Shown here in pieces: positions 1 through 13,170 of a stretch of DNA of 64,000 nt. The notes below the pieces were generated by a model that was given only the letters and a program-made list of their open reading frames with translations, did not search any database and was not told where the DNA came from. Source of the DNA: Gavia stellata (Eukaryota > Chordata > Aves > Gaviiformes > Gaviidae); NCBI RefSeq assembly GCF_030936135.1, contig NC_082603.1:31435236-31499235 (forward strand), written 5' to 3'. The translations under genes were made by a program, and so were the position numbers. The first letter of the stretch is position 1. Each line of letters starts with the position of its first letter.

Positions 1-690
1 TGCAGCACCTAATCTAAGTGGGAAGCTTTAGAAAAACACTGACAATTAGTTTCTTTTCATACCCACTTTGACAAGTAAACTACCACAGTAGTGTTCCCAA
101 TTCCTCCACCAAGATAAGCAATAGCATCAGCTGAAGCTTTAAGTATGATCTAGTGCCTGACAAGGGGCTCCCATTACTGCATATTAAAAATCACATGCAA
201 TAAAGGAATTACAAAAACTCATCAGCTCACTGAGGCATGAAATCAGAGCTCAAAGTTCAGAGAACAGTGGAAAAATATAGTTATATCGGAAAGATAACAG
301 TCACTGATGACCGCAGTCCTCTGAAAGAGCAAAATCTATTAAGCCAGCAGAGAGAGAAACAACTATCAGCCAGATTCTTGCCATTTATGTACTCAAAGAA
401 AACAAAACCCCCTCTTTCCAGCACGCTGTCGGGCAGCTAGCACGGAATTCCACATTACAACACAACCGTGGCAATTTGTCGTATCAGATTTATCAAACAG
501 GATTACTTTTCTAAAGGCAGACACATTGCACTAGGTTAACTTCAAAACAGCGTCTTTCGCTATTCATTAGAAATACAGAAATCGCTCAAGACAGCAATTA
601 TGTGCTATACAACGTGAAAGCAGAGAGTCCATATGGATTTTCCCTCTATCATTTCACCCCACGGACACGGCTTCAGAAACATTCACTTAC
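1..690 (-). other. C8B: Probable C8B intron 1 (3' portion outside window)
   Basis: This stretch follows the GT donor (minus strand, positions 690-685) of the putative C8B first exon and so should be intron. I looked on the minus strand for the next C8B exon, which should carry a thrombospondin-type WSSW motif, and did not see it. A short plus-strand ORF at 237-440 has no recognisable features and is probably chance. Confidence 0.5.
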
Positions 691-782
691 CCAAAGCAAT
701 GAACAGTTAGGATGCCAAGCATGGCATAAAGCAGCAACAGTTTGATGGGGTACGGAGCAAAGGCGGCGCGTGCTGTGCTCAT
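691..782 (-). CDS. C8B: Probable first coding exon of complement C8 beta chain (signal peptide)
   Basis: The exon runs from an ATG at 782-780 to a good donor (GG|gtaagt, donor at 690-685) and encodes 30 codons plus two bases. The peptide is a classic secretory signal: a short basic N-terminus, then the hydrophobic segment PYPIKLLLLYAMLGILTV, then HCFG. The layout resembles the human C8B N-terminus, where I recall PVELFLLCAALG at the equivalent place. C8 beta is a plasma MACPF protein that joins C8 alpha-gamma in the membrane attack complex. I chose this ATG because it has G at -3 and directly precedes the signal peptide; the frame stays open upstream with further ATGs. Position supports the call: C8B lies just downstream of DAB1 on the same strand in human. 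The identification rests on one short exon, so another secreted protein is possible. Confidence 0.6.
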
Positions 783-1000
783 CGCTCCAAGGTACCATTG
801 GCGATTCGAAAGCACCACCGCTCCCATTCCGTCTGCCGGGGGGTTGGAAAATGGTTCAAGTAGAAAAAGATAAATTACCGGGTCGTTTTTCCACCCTGTA
901 AACAGCAGATGACCCACCACCTGGCAGATTCACAAGGTAAATGTTGCAATTGTTAGTACGCGGCTTTCTGGAGGCAAGTGGGAAGGAAGCAAAGATCTGT
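783..1000 (-). promoter_or_regulatory. C8B: Putative C8B 5' UTR and proximal promoter
   Basis: This is the DNA immediately upstream of the putative C8B ATG. I see no clear TATA box in the minus orientation. A C/EBP-like TTGCAAT (944-950, plus strand) would suit a liver-expressed gene but is too short to carry weight. The transcription start is not determinable by eye. Confidence 0.2.
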
Positions 1001-4000
1001 CCAGAAGCAATTTACGCTTTCATTTGTAATGCTCCTTTCAAGGGATGGGGAAAAATGAATATTTCAACAAATGAAACACACTCCAGTCTTGGCAAGCGGG
1101 AAGCGCTAAGTAAACTGAAGTCAGCTTTCTAGGAATAGAGTAGACTGCAAAATGGTTTCTTTATTTCTCCTTTTCATGTCTGCCTTCCAGAGGAAGGCCA
1201 GGCACGAGGTGTGAGCAGTTATTCCGACTGCTCAGGGAAAGCCTTCATCCCTGAGCCTGCCCTTCGCCGCCTCTCACCGGGGCTCGGGCTCGTGCTGCAG
1301 GGGAAGGACAAGAGCCCCAGCCCTGGCTGGGCCCTTCACAGAGATCCTCTGCTCCACGTACCCCAAGACTTGAGCCTGTGGAAGCAAGACCTGTCAGGGT
1401 ATCAAATTAAACGTCTTGGTGTTTTCTAGCTACTACGTTGAGTCATTCTCTCTCTTAAATGATGCTAACAGAGGCAGAGAACTTACCAAGGGCTGATTCC
1501 CACCAGTTCAGTTGGGCTTTCAAAGGCAGATCAGGATCTTCAAAACCTTGCAGAATTTTTCTTCGGTTGCCTGCTGAGGCAGTCTACACATCCTGCTGCT
1601 TCTCACTTCAGGTATGGCTCTTTTTGATTCCCGAGACACGGCAGTCTTTCCCTTCGTTTTGCTAATTAGCCTTAACCTACAAGGATCATCTTAGAGGGAG
1701 AAAAGGTCTCTGAACCTGTGTTTCCCTGTACAAAATGATGAATATCATTGTGTTTTTCCACCCTTCCTCTTGCTGGACAAGCAGAGGTTCTTTGAACAGT
1801 TGCACTGTGTGCAACTAGGACTTTTAACAGCATGGCTTCTCACCCTGGGCTAAATCTGAGTGATACAAAGAATAAATACATTTTAATTTGCTCATTATGG
1901 GAATAATGGATGCTATATATAAAATTAATCATAGTCACTAACACAAAACAAACCTAACAACCTCAGCGTCATTACCTGGCCAAGTGCTATACCACTTAAC
2001 GTGTCACAGTTACCTTACAGATGACATTATTCGGACTGCGGAGCCATGTCTCTGCAAAATAAGCTACTGGCTGCTGCATCTTTCTTGTTTGGCAGCTTGA
2101 TGATAACAATTTAACGCAGAGCAGCACACCAACTGATTCTTTGTAGGAATCTGCTCCGAATAAAAAGATTGTGTTTCAGGCAGCCAGTTTTTTAACCCAA
2201 TGTTACTGAACAGACAGTCAGTGATTAACTGCCCTTTCACCTCTAGACATGGAGGACAAACTGTTAGGAAAGGTGACTTAGGCTGTGCAAAGCTTTTTGT
2301 TTGCCTTTTTCGCTCTATTTTTTTGTTTCAAATGACTTTGCCCTAGACTAAACCCAAGATGTGCCTATGTGATACAGCTTGCTCAACCTTTGACACAATT
2401 GATTTAGCTGTTAATCATTTGTGCATGACAAAAAAAAAACACTTACAGGAAAGACCTCTCCATGCACGGGACCTTTGCTGGCTGGGAGATGCAGTACACA
2501 GCCAATATTTCAATAGCAGCAAGCGAGAAGCTAAGATTATATGCACAGAGCACCCTCTAGATTTAACTGCAAACCATGACAGTGATCCCAGCGTGTCAAG
2601 ATCTCAAAGCAACTTGCTCCTGTTTTGCTGCCTCCCACCATGCACATCTTGGTGGTGACCATGCTTCCTCCTGAATAAGCAGAAAGAAGTTAGCTTAAAA
2701 CAGTAGCAGGGACCCAAGAGACAGAATTTCCTAGACGTTATACTTTTCAGAGAGAATTGAAAAGCAAAATCAGGTTTCCCACATAATTTATAATCTGGTT
2801 TAATTAGAGGTAGGTCTAACACATAAAATTCACAACAATCACCACTCATTTTCCACTTCCTTGCAGTTTGGGGCTTAGTGGGTCCATGGATCAGCGGGAA
2901 TGTTGCCTTGCAATGCCGCCTGTGTCCGCTTTCCCCAGTCTTGATCCTTCTTTGTCGCCGACTGTAATAGCTGTGGCTGTCTGCTGAACCGTTTTTAAGT
3001 CCCAAAGCACTTAGCGGTAACAACACTTTAAGTCACCGACCGTGGGTTTCATCACACCTGAAAATGAAGCCTCGCTAAGTGTCCACCAGGAACACCGAGT
3101 TTTCAAGTGCAACACATCCTTTGCAGAGTTCGTAACACCAATGTAAGTTTGTGACCCCTTGCTCCCTGTAAATAAAACCTGTACAGTTTCACCAAAGATG
3201 ATTTCTTTTAAATGGCAGTTTCCTGTCCAAAGAAAAACTGCGAAACGCATCAGAGATGAAAGGCCCTCCCTGGGAAAGGTTAGATTGGAGCCAGCAAGCA
3301 GCTGCTTATGGTATTGTTAGTGCACTTTTCAAGAGGTTTCTTTTTGTTCTTCTCTGAGACAATCTTTTCAATCCCTGCTGCACAACTCATAACGCATTTC
3401 CTTCTGCAGAAGAACACAACTGGCTCATTCAAAGGTAAGAAGGAGGAGGCTCGCCCACCGATTTTAATGGTGAAGAACGTAAGGTGGCAAATATATGGTA
3501 AAATCTACAAGCAGGAAACCCTAAGGAATGTTTTCAGATGTTTACTACAACTGACTCTGTGGCATCACCATTTTTGTTACTAATACAGTTATTTTCTGGT
3601 GGTGAGGTTGGTCTCTGAAAGGCCCTGGACATAAAAAACCTCACCTTGTTGAGCTTAATTCTCCTTTTCTGGCTTTTGATTCGCTAAAAACAATGCCTTA
3701 CAGTGACCCCGTCCAAACTGGGCACAGGTTCACCTACTCTGAAAGCTCTGATTCTAAGGCCCTATGAAGGTGCTAAGACAGGGGCTGCAGTAATGAGTAG
3801 ACAAAGAAAGAAAAACCCACCATGCCCCATCCCTTGGCTCCATCTCCTCTCCGTTAGACCTCAAGATAACACACACACAAACTCACTTTCAAACTAGAAA
3901 CAGCATTTTTTAAAGAAAAAACAAGACGCTCATAATCTGAATGTTAAATAGTACAAAACTGACAAAAACCGCAACATCTTACAGCATTGTAACTTCTGCT

Positions 4001-7000
4001 TATTTCTAATACAACTGGCTTCTGACACTGAGAGCTTTTCTTAGACCTCTAATAACTATCTGTTGAAGAAGACAAAGATGCCACAAAAGGTCTTCACGCA
4101 GCTAGTACCTGGCAATAATTCTTCATAATCCTTTATTTTCACAAATGTCCGAGCCTGAACGGACATTGATTTGCTGCCCGTTAACCTGGTTTTCTTTTAA
4201 TCTATTGTGATTTCCGTTCTTTGCTGGTGAGGAGTATTTATAGAAGTGGTGCTGCAGGAGCTATGAAATGGGGTTGAAAAGCCAGCAAATAATATCTGAT
4301 CTTAAAAAACCTTTTTTTAAAAAATACATTCTGTATCTGAAAGCCCCTTGAATGGGCAACATTTGAGGCTATTCTTCTTATTGAGATTTTTCAGGTGCTG
4401 ATAAAACATTTTAGGGGTGACAGATGAGCCACAGGGCAAACACATCCATTGAGATAAGACTATTTAAAGCTCTAAAAACTAATAGCCGGAGAGTCGTTTC
4501 ACTAATAGGCCTGATATTTCCTGCCTCCAGTAGGATAATTTTAGAAAGAGACAGGCAATGTTACAGGTAATCAGGAAATCGTATCAGGATATCTCCCCAT
4601 ATTCCTCACTGTCATGCTGAAATGTATAATTTAGTTTCCCCACACTTTCAGACAGCAAGTAAAGCAAGAAAAAAATACCCTTTTTCCTTCCCCATGCCAG
4701 CTCTCTGCTTTACCTTAGGTATCAAAAAAAAAAAAAAAAAAGGCTTTTAATGGGGCTGATCCTAAAAAGTAAATCGGTATGAGAAGACCAACTTGTGGAA
4801 GACCTCATCACAGCAGAGTTGACAGAAGTACTCTTACAAATTGTGACTTTTGCAGTAGTAACATCAGACGACAGCCAGGAACAGGGGGCGAGTCCCACCG
4901 ACTCCACATACAGGAGCAGAACCAGAAGCCACGAGCAGATGTGTAGGTGACTCACACATTTGCCCGCATTTTCTGGTCGCCATACAGACTTTCCCTTCCT
5001 TCATTCACCACTGTGTGCTTAAGTTGGCTTAGGGAGACAATTGTAGACAATGGACTCCAACCTCTCTTGAAAATTGCCAAAAGATTTGCCGAAATTTTCC
5101 CTTTCATTTCTTTGAAATTATATTCTTCTGATTGAGAACAGTATTTGCCAGAAAACTAATAAATATGAACCTGACAGGACATGAGTTGTTTAGAAAGAAA
5201 AGAAAGAAAGGAAACGGTGCATGGAAACATATCACAACCTAGAAAAAGGAAGAAAGAGGTTAGCTTTTCTGTTGCAGCAACTGTCACTGTGTAGTGATTA
5301 AAGCACGTAAAACATTGCCTTTAATCCAACATAAGCGAGTTAAAATTGCAGATTCCCAGTCTACACAATCAATTGCTTTCCCAGAAGTCACTGACATGGA
5401 AAAGAGAAATCTGTCAGAGTCCTCACTTCTGTAAAACTGCAGGTTGATTCTGCAAACCGTTTGCTAAATAAATTTTCATTACTGCAGATCATGGTCTTAA
5501 TTAGCATTAGTTAAATCAGGACCAGTTCTTGAACTAGTCACATTTGAGCTAGATAATCTACAGACTCCTCCTGCACTTAGGTTACAGCAATATTAATGTA
5601 ATATAGTACATTGCACAGCACAGTAAGAATCAGATTTTTTTCCCCTTCTGAACAATGCCAACACACAGGCAGGTCCTTCCTACTTTGAGATTCCTCACCA
5701 TCACTGGACTAGATCTCCAATCTGCTCATTCTGAATTTTTAAACTCAGTCTGCATAGCAACTGTGCAACACGAGCCAATTTTTCTGATTTTTCAATATAA
5801 ACCAACTTCACTGTGGGGGTACCAGATGAATATCAACAAGACTAGATTTGGCCTACATTGTAAAAATGCATTTTAGTTTAAAACCATGCTTAGCTGTGTC
5901 TTATTTAAGTTGACATTTTGTAGCTCATTGAACACAAAACAGATGATGCTCCTCCTTCCAAGGACATGTGAATACAGTTAGCTACATACAAAGTCAAAAT
6001 GACGTTAACGCTAGGATGTTTTCATCAGAACAGAATGACCTTTAATCTTAGGTGGGATCCAAGTATTTAAAAAGTGTTTGTTGACAAAGGCAATGAATGT
6101 TTCAGCATGACCTACTGGACATTTCTGGTGGACAAGAAAGGGATGGGACAGCGAGAAGAAGAAATACAATAAAATATATGTGCACCCATCCACACCTCTC
6201 TCTTCCTGTAGATAAGACCCGTCCTTCTTACACTTAAATTTCAATGTGGTATCTTGCATATTTGCATTGCTCGCTTGGCAAAGAATGGCACTGTTTCTTA
6301 TCTTGACTGAGAGATCCAGTACCTGGTATCTCTGAATATCAAACGACGTTATTTTGCACGTGGCATCAAGAGTTTCACACCAGTGAAACACTGCAGCCTA
6401 CCCTACGCATTGCCCCAACCAGTAGAAAGGTCCCACTGAAATCGAAGGTGGTGTCATTAATATGTTTTAGTGGATCAAGGCTTTGCTCTCAATTCTGTGC
6501 ATATTACTGGAAAGTTTTTGAGCTTTTTTACTTTCAAAATTGTCATGTTTAAAAGCACATTATTCAGTTAAGTCTCACTTGAAGAGGAAAACGTAAGCAA
6601 AATTAATTACAGCGTCTCATGCCACAAAGGTAATCCAGCTTTGGCAGCATTGCACAGCGTGGTCTCTCCCAGGAATGTGAGATTTTACAGGAGGTGACTA
6701 AAATACCTACTGGTTTGAGATGCTCATCCTAAAACACCCGAAAAGAGGCCAAAAATGGGGAGGCAGCAATTAAACGCAGCGAGTTAAGTATTTGCAAGAT
6801 AAGGAACACTGTGAGTGTTTAAGATTAGTTATTCCCCAAATCAAGGCACTTTTTTTCCTCCTTTCCCAGATATTTCCACTGTCAAAAATATTTGTCATGA
6901 CAGACCCCTCCATTGCACTGCAAGAATGGCAGAATTATCACAGAAGAGCAAAAGCTATGAAACAAACTTACTGAAATGACGCCTTTTTTTAATGTTTTTA

Positions 7001-10000
7001 TTCATAACAGTATTACATGGTGTGTTACAGAAATTAATGGAAATTTTCTAAAAATTTGTTGGGTTTTTTTGTTGTTGCTGAATGCATTATACATAAAGTT
7101 AAAAATAATGTGTCCGTATATGTTAACAAATGGTCATTATCTGAGGTAAAGTTAAAGTAGGTTTAGAAATGTACTGCAACAGTCATTTTATCTTTCTCAT
7201 CTTTATTAAAAAAATATGTGTCAGAATGCAGAAATAAAAATGAATGAAAACCACGGAGTAAACATTTTTGCAAAGAAGGTGCCCAGTACGTTATTAGATG
7301 AAAGGTTTCATCAGACACGTGGATGACTACGATCTATCAAAATATCTTTTCATGACAGGTAAAGATCAAGAACCTACGGGGGATGATAACAGGATGGTTG
7401 GTGGGATTCCCTGGTTTTTAAATTTAAAGTGACGAATTTAGTGCTATTGAAGGATGAGGGATTAAACAATTGCACAAGCTGGGTATTTTAGTTATCTACA
7501 ATACTGGTACAGTGCAGAAGCCTTCCAGTCCTCTCAACTCAGCATCTCAACCATGACAAGGACGATCTAATCGTATGACAAGACAATTCAGAATTTGTTT
7601 TTATTTATGAGCATTGGTAAAGGTAAGACAAAGGTCCACAGTGATGGTCCAGCTGTCTCTCATAAGACACTAAAATCCCAGCCTCATTCCCTCGGCACCT
7701 ATTCGTGAACGATCTGCTTCCTACAAATATGATGTCAATGGATCCTCCGAGACATAAATCTCTTCGTTTTCTTTCAACGTTTTACCCCATAACTGGAAAT
7801 GCACTGACGATACTAAACCTCAAATGTCTATGACGAACCAAAATTGTCTTCGTGGTTCCGTATGTAGGACAAAACCCAAAAGAGCCACTGAGGAAGAAAT
7901 TAACACCACTGTGCAACTTCGGAAAATATTCTTAAAGAAATGTCCTTCAGAAATGCTTTTACCTCTGCTTTTAATCCTGAAACACTCAATCCACCAAGTT
8001 TTAATTCACCTTCTCCGGTTAGAAAACTTGATCTTTCTTCTGACGGGAAAATAAGACTCGCTACAAAGCTGTTTGCACATGGCTAAGGAATAAGCATCAA
8101 ATGACCGCGCATGGGGATAAAAATTCTCTTCTCTGCAGGTTCATTAGGTCTATTCACAGCTAATTTTTCATTCACATACATTCTGTAACGCACATTTCTC
8201 TAATTTCTCTAATTCAAAATAAAAGACTGGAATCATGTTGTGAGATTTGGTTGTACATATCAACAATCGCCACCCCAGTTATTCTGTCCTCTAAACCATT
8301 TTTAGCTTATAAGAGAGATGAAAGAAAGTAAAGTATTTGTAACTCCAGGCCTATTTTAATCATGACAAAAATGTAAATCCTAATGTGTCAATTTAAAAAC
8401 AAAATCTGCACAATAACCCTAAAAACTGATTAATCATTTGATTTCTTTAACCTTTTTTCCTTTTTCTATTTTTTCTTTTTTTTTTTCTTTTTTCATCTTT
8501 TTTTTTAGTGTTAAACCACTAAATTCAATATACTGTAACTGCATAGGAACATCAGGAAAACACATTTGACCTGTATAACAATTCTCTGTAGGGCAAAAAT
8601 ATATAGATTCTTTTATGAAAATCATGTGCTAAACATATGAACCCAAACACCGCACTTTTGCTTCATAAATGTAAAAAAAGGAAGTTTTAAATTCTTTTGT
8701 TCTGTGTGTAAACAGTTTGATGACTTCTATGCAGAGGTTCTGGAATCGCAAAGGAATGTCAATGAAATGTGATTTCTTGTAAGTGGAGTATGTCCGTGTG
8801 AAAACTAGATCATAAAATCATGTGTTCCCATTAATTTCACCAGTCGCTGACAAGCTGACTGCTTTTGGCAAATGCTCTTGAGCTTCAGCCCATTATCATA
8901 AGCACGTGAAAAAACGTATGTGATGTGAGAACCGCAAATCGGGTTTGCCACACCTCCCAAGCACTGCAACTTGCTACCTTCTCTACTGTGTAATGGCATT
9001 AGTAAAAGAAATTTCATAACATTTATATTTACAAAAAAACTGGCAATTTTCATTCGAACTCCTTAAAGCCATTTCCCCTTAAACATTTAAAGAGTTTAAC
9101 AGTAAGATTTTTTTCAAGTTATAAAATAAAAATCCCATTTGATTTTTCTGATGTACAAAAAGTGATAAAGATGAACGATTTGATCACAGAATCAGTTTGT
9201 TATTCCAAAATCCATGCCATCCTTGTCCCATTTGTAAAGTCCGCTTCATCCAAATTCCTAAACCAGAATCATACCAGTATTATTTGGCAAATGAATTTTT
9301 TTTTTCATCAAAAATGGCACACAGAGAAGAAAACACTTGTCTGCATAGCATTACAGCAGCAAGATACTGAAGAAATAAAAATATTCCTTTTCTGCACTTT
9401 GTTTAGAGTTTCCTAGGAAATACTGACTCTTTCATCTTTCCTCAGTGGGACTCGATGTCCTTTCTCTACCCACAACATGAGTATTCAAACAGAAAAGCAG
9501 CATTTCTTCCTCATGATGCGCTAGAACTTAAAGGTCCATTTGGCAACGTTTTCAGTCAGGATGGATAAACAACCGAGTTTTATTCTGTGGTTTCAAGTTA
9601 GGAATCATTTCTGCAGGAGGCGTTTTGCTGTTGGAGCTGTCACTCATACAAAACTACATAATAAGAAATACAAAAAAAATGACACTGCCAGTATTTTTTT
9701 GTTGTTGTTTAAATATGTCTACACGGGGCGGGGGGGGGGATGACAAAAAAAAAGTCAGGATCAGCCTCATGTAAATGATGATGAAAAACATGTCACCATG
9801 ACATAAAAAGTGCCAACTTGTGCCCAAAAGGCTGTTGAATGATAATGCCACTGCTACATACAGACTCTGCTTTTTGCTCAAAAGAAGAAGAATGTCTAAT
9901 ACTCAATAAATTTCAGATGCTCATTATTTATATGTGGCATACAGAAGATAACAAATTTCCTAGTCTGGATACCCATGACTTGGGGGATGGGGCTGGCCTC

Positions 10001-13000
10001 GTGGTATGATAAGCAGGGAGAGTTTTTATTTTGTGCTGCCATAGGAATCTGCCGTTGGTTGCCAAAAAAAAAAAAAGTCAGGAACACTCGCAGAGCCAGT
10101 CCAGGAGGGCGATCATCTCTCCTTGTGAGACAAAATCAATCGGAAAAAAGCATAAAAGCCAAAGGCCTGCCAGGTTGTTGGGTTTCGCTTGAGTCTTGGA
10201 GCACCACAAGCCTGTAACAATGCTATTTCTTAGGTCTGTTGATCTGGGCGTAGAGAGGTTCCGCTTCCTGGGGATAACAAAAATAAAATAAGCGGAGATG
10301 TCTCCAGACAGTTTTTAGAACATTTTTAGAACATCTGCCTGAGAACAGCAATACCTCGTGAGTCAAAACCCAAAGGAAGCGTTTGTTTTCTGCGCTGCCT
10401 TGAGTGATCCCAGCACCCCGGTTGAATTGTGAAGAAAATGTGACAGTATTTCAGAAAATTAATGCTTACTATCAATCTCCTCTTCCAGTATTGGCCGTGC
10501 ACCGATCCTCAGGAGGTATTGCTGGGCATAGACATACGAAGAAATGAAATGATATTTTTATGACTAGATGTTTTGAAGTTTACAGGCCAGAAATGTAGCT
10601 GGCGTAAAACGCTGTTCCTCATACCAGGCTGAGACCCCCCCCAGTAGCACAACAGCAGAATGTAGCTGGGGGTCTTAAACAACTCATGGAGAAAACCACT
10701 TGCAAACAGAAACCACTGCTGAAAGCTGAGCTAATGAAGCTGTGGCGAGATTTAAAATAAATATGAGTTGCCTACGAAGAATGAGGAAAGCTAGCTCTGT
10801 GCAGTTTGATTAGGAGTCTGTAGAGCCATTAGTACAATCATTAAAGCTGTGCGGAAAGCGTGTCGATTTGCTAACAGGTACTTTCTTGGGAATTTCCCGG
10901 ATGTGGGGGGGAAAAAAAGCTGCCATGTTCTTCAGTGTTGCTTCATAGCTGACACCCTGTGCTTTAATACTATGTTCCTTTTGGCTGCAGTGGGGAGCAA
11001 ACCATCCGTGGACCCTGGAATCCATTCTACTTCATTTCCAGAAACTAATTTATTAAACTAAGAATGACATCTAAAAAAAGAACGAGACAGGCAGAAAAGC
11101 TAATTAATGCCATACTGCATTAACTCTCCACAGCTTGATAAATATTCAAATACCATGCCATGACGTTGAATTTAACCAAGTTGGAATCAACTCATGTTAC
11201 AGCAGCATCAGCAGAAGCTGACTTTGAGCAAAAAAAACCTCCGAAGGGGGCCAAACCACTGGGCACCGCGGAGCACAGCAATGTCTGGCAGGGGATGGCA
11301 GAGGATTTTCATTACTGCTTATAAAAATGATGCTGCTGATGAGAAAACCAAAGGTGGATCCCTAGGGCTACATTTACGCCATGTTCATGGGTGCCTGGCC
11401 AGTGCTCCAGGCTGTGCCCCGTCGTGCCTCACTGTGCGTCTCGTGTTGAACGAGGAGCAACACAACAAATCCAAAACATGACCTGTTTCCTCCATGCCAA
11501 GGGAAGTTGTCTCTTATCCCTTGAAATGCCTACATTTCTGGAGCTTGCAGAGAGTCTGCTTCCCCATTTCCTACCTATCTGAAGCCCTGAGTACACTCCA
11601 AGCATTACAAGAGGATGAGAGAAATCCTTTAGAATAATTAAATAAAGGCTGCCGAAATTATCCCCAGCAAGAGGCAAATATATTTTGTGAACTTGAAAAA
11701 CTGAAGGTAATCAGAAGAGATGACTGAGAGTAAATAACTGCATTTCACATACTGCGTGCTACGTCCACCTATGCCAATTTTCACGTACTGCGGACATGAA
11801 GCTGGCAGAATGATCTACCACAGCTAGTTCAGAGAAAATCCGTACTAATTAATGTGGGAACCTGACAGGCACCAGGCCATTCTTCAGGCATTTGCTGAAC
11901 CTGAGGTGATTGCAAAGGGAAGCGAAAAGGAAGGAGGAGAATAAAAGGGGAGGGAGGGAGAACATCCCTTTGGAACAAAAGATGTCAGTTTTTCAAATGC
12001 CTTCGGGGAATAAGAGCTTTTCAAAATGTCAAGCGTGCTTGTTAGAGCTGTCCTCAAATATCTTTGAGATATGCAGATGCATTTAAGTAACAGGTGTCCT
12101 AAGGTGTCATTGAACTTGACACCCTTGGAAGAGGAGGAGGAGAGGAGTTCATCATTGGTCATCTGCACTCCCAACAACGCATGAGGCAGCCTTTTTAGAA
12201 TTAGAAATTTCTTTTATTTGTACCCGACATTTACCTGAACTTGCACTTCATGTGGCAAAGGCCTGCATTTCTCACTGATTTGAATAGTTTTTCTTCCAGT
12301 AGATCAGAGCATTTTGAATGAAAAGTGTGCTCTTATGTCTTCCTTTTACTTCATTTCCCCCTTCAAATGCCTAAACGAAAAATTACTTGCAGTAATTGCG
12401 TGCAGTCTTCTCAGCCAATGTTTTTTGTCAATGACTAAGATTTGTTTTCTAATATTATTTCGAGGTAATTCAAGCAGTGTATCTTGCCTGTAGCCCAACA
12501 CTGCAAACGGTATCTGGAAAGTATCGATAATGATACTCAAGAGAGCAAAAGAGAGCAGAAAGGGGCGGAAGAGAGGCAAAAGGAGAGTCGAGCGCTGTTG
12601 ACTTCACGGATAGCTTCTCTCACAATGCCAGGCAGGGGGGCTTCACAAGCATTATTCTGGAGGGTCTTGGAAGCAGAAATAAACCCCCTTTTTTCACATA
12701 CTCCATGCAAAAGTCACAGCGAATGTTATTAAAAGGCAGGTGAGCCTAACTCTTCTCACAGCATCAGAACCATCTCACCGATGTTTTCTGCTTTCTACTT
12801 CTACCACTGCGTTAGGAACAGATCCGGAGGGAAGGAAATGAAAGAATGGGTCTTAGTCAGAGAGGAACAAATAAAATAGCATACAAAGCTTCCAATTCAC
12901 ATCAATGCCTTGAATCTTAAAGTGTTTTCCTTTCTGTAGGATTGGCCCAGAAGCACTTCTGATGTGCTTTCACCAATGCACAGGGAGAAACCAAGACGAC

Positions 13001-13037
13001 AACTGGCAGCACCTTTTTTTGCTGCTAAATCCTACTT
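1001..13037. other. Intergenic DNA between C8B and DAB1, no gene seen
   Basis: I recognise no coding exon on either strand here. ORFs are short (under about 130 codons) and have no family signature. Low-complexity stretches include an A-run at 4724-4741, a T-rich tract at about 8450-8508 and a G-run at about 9727-9739. Nothing looks like a tRNA, rRNA or known small RNA. Part of the high-coordinate side could be distal DAB1 3' UTR, but I cannot show it. Confidence 0.6.
4724..4741. repeat. A-homopolymer, about 18 bp
   Basis: A plain run of A. It has no upstream gene-like sequence and no evident flanking duplication, so I do not call it a retrocopy tail. Confidence 0.9.
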
Positions 13038-13170
13038 GACAGAATGACAGAATCATTTAGGTTGGAAAAGACCGTTAAGATCATCAAGTCCAACTGTAAA
13101 CCTAACCCTGCTAAGTCCACCACTAAACCACGTCTCAAAGCGCCTCATCCACACGTCTTTTAAAGACTTG
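13038..13170 (-). mobile_element. CR1 LINE fragment (3' end, minus orientation)
   Basis: The plus strand reads agaatcatttaggttggaa, then aagaccgttaagatcatcaa, then gtccaactgtaaacctaacc. This is the familiar reverse complement of the avian CR1 3' end. The start is at the octamer-like 3' terminus (gacagaatgacagaatc). Similarity fades near 13170, so the copy is 5'-truncated, as nearly all CR1 copies are. It has no coding capacity. Confidence 0.85.
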
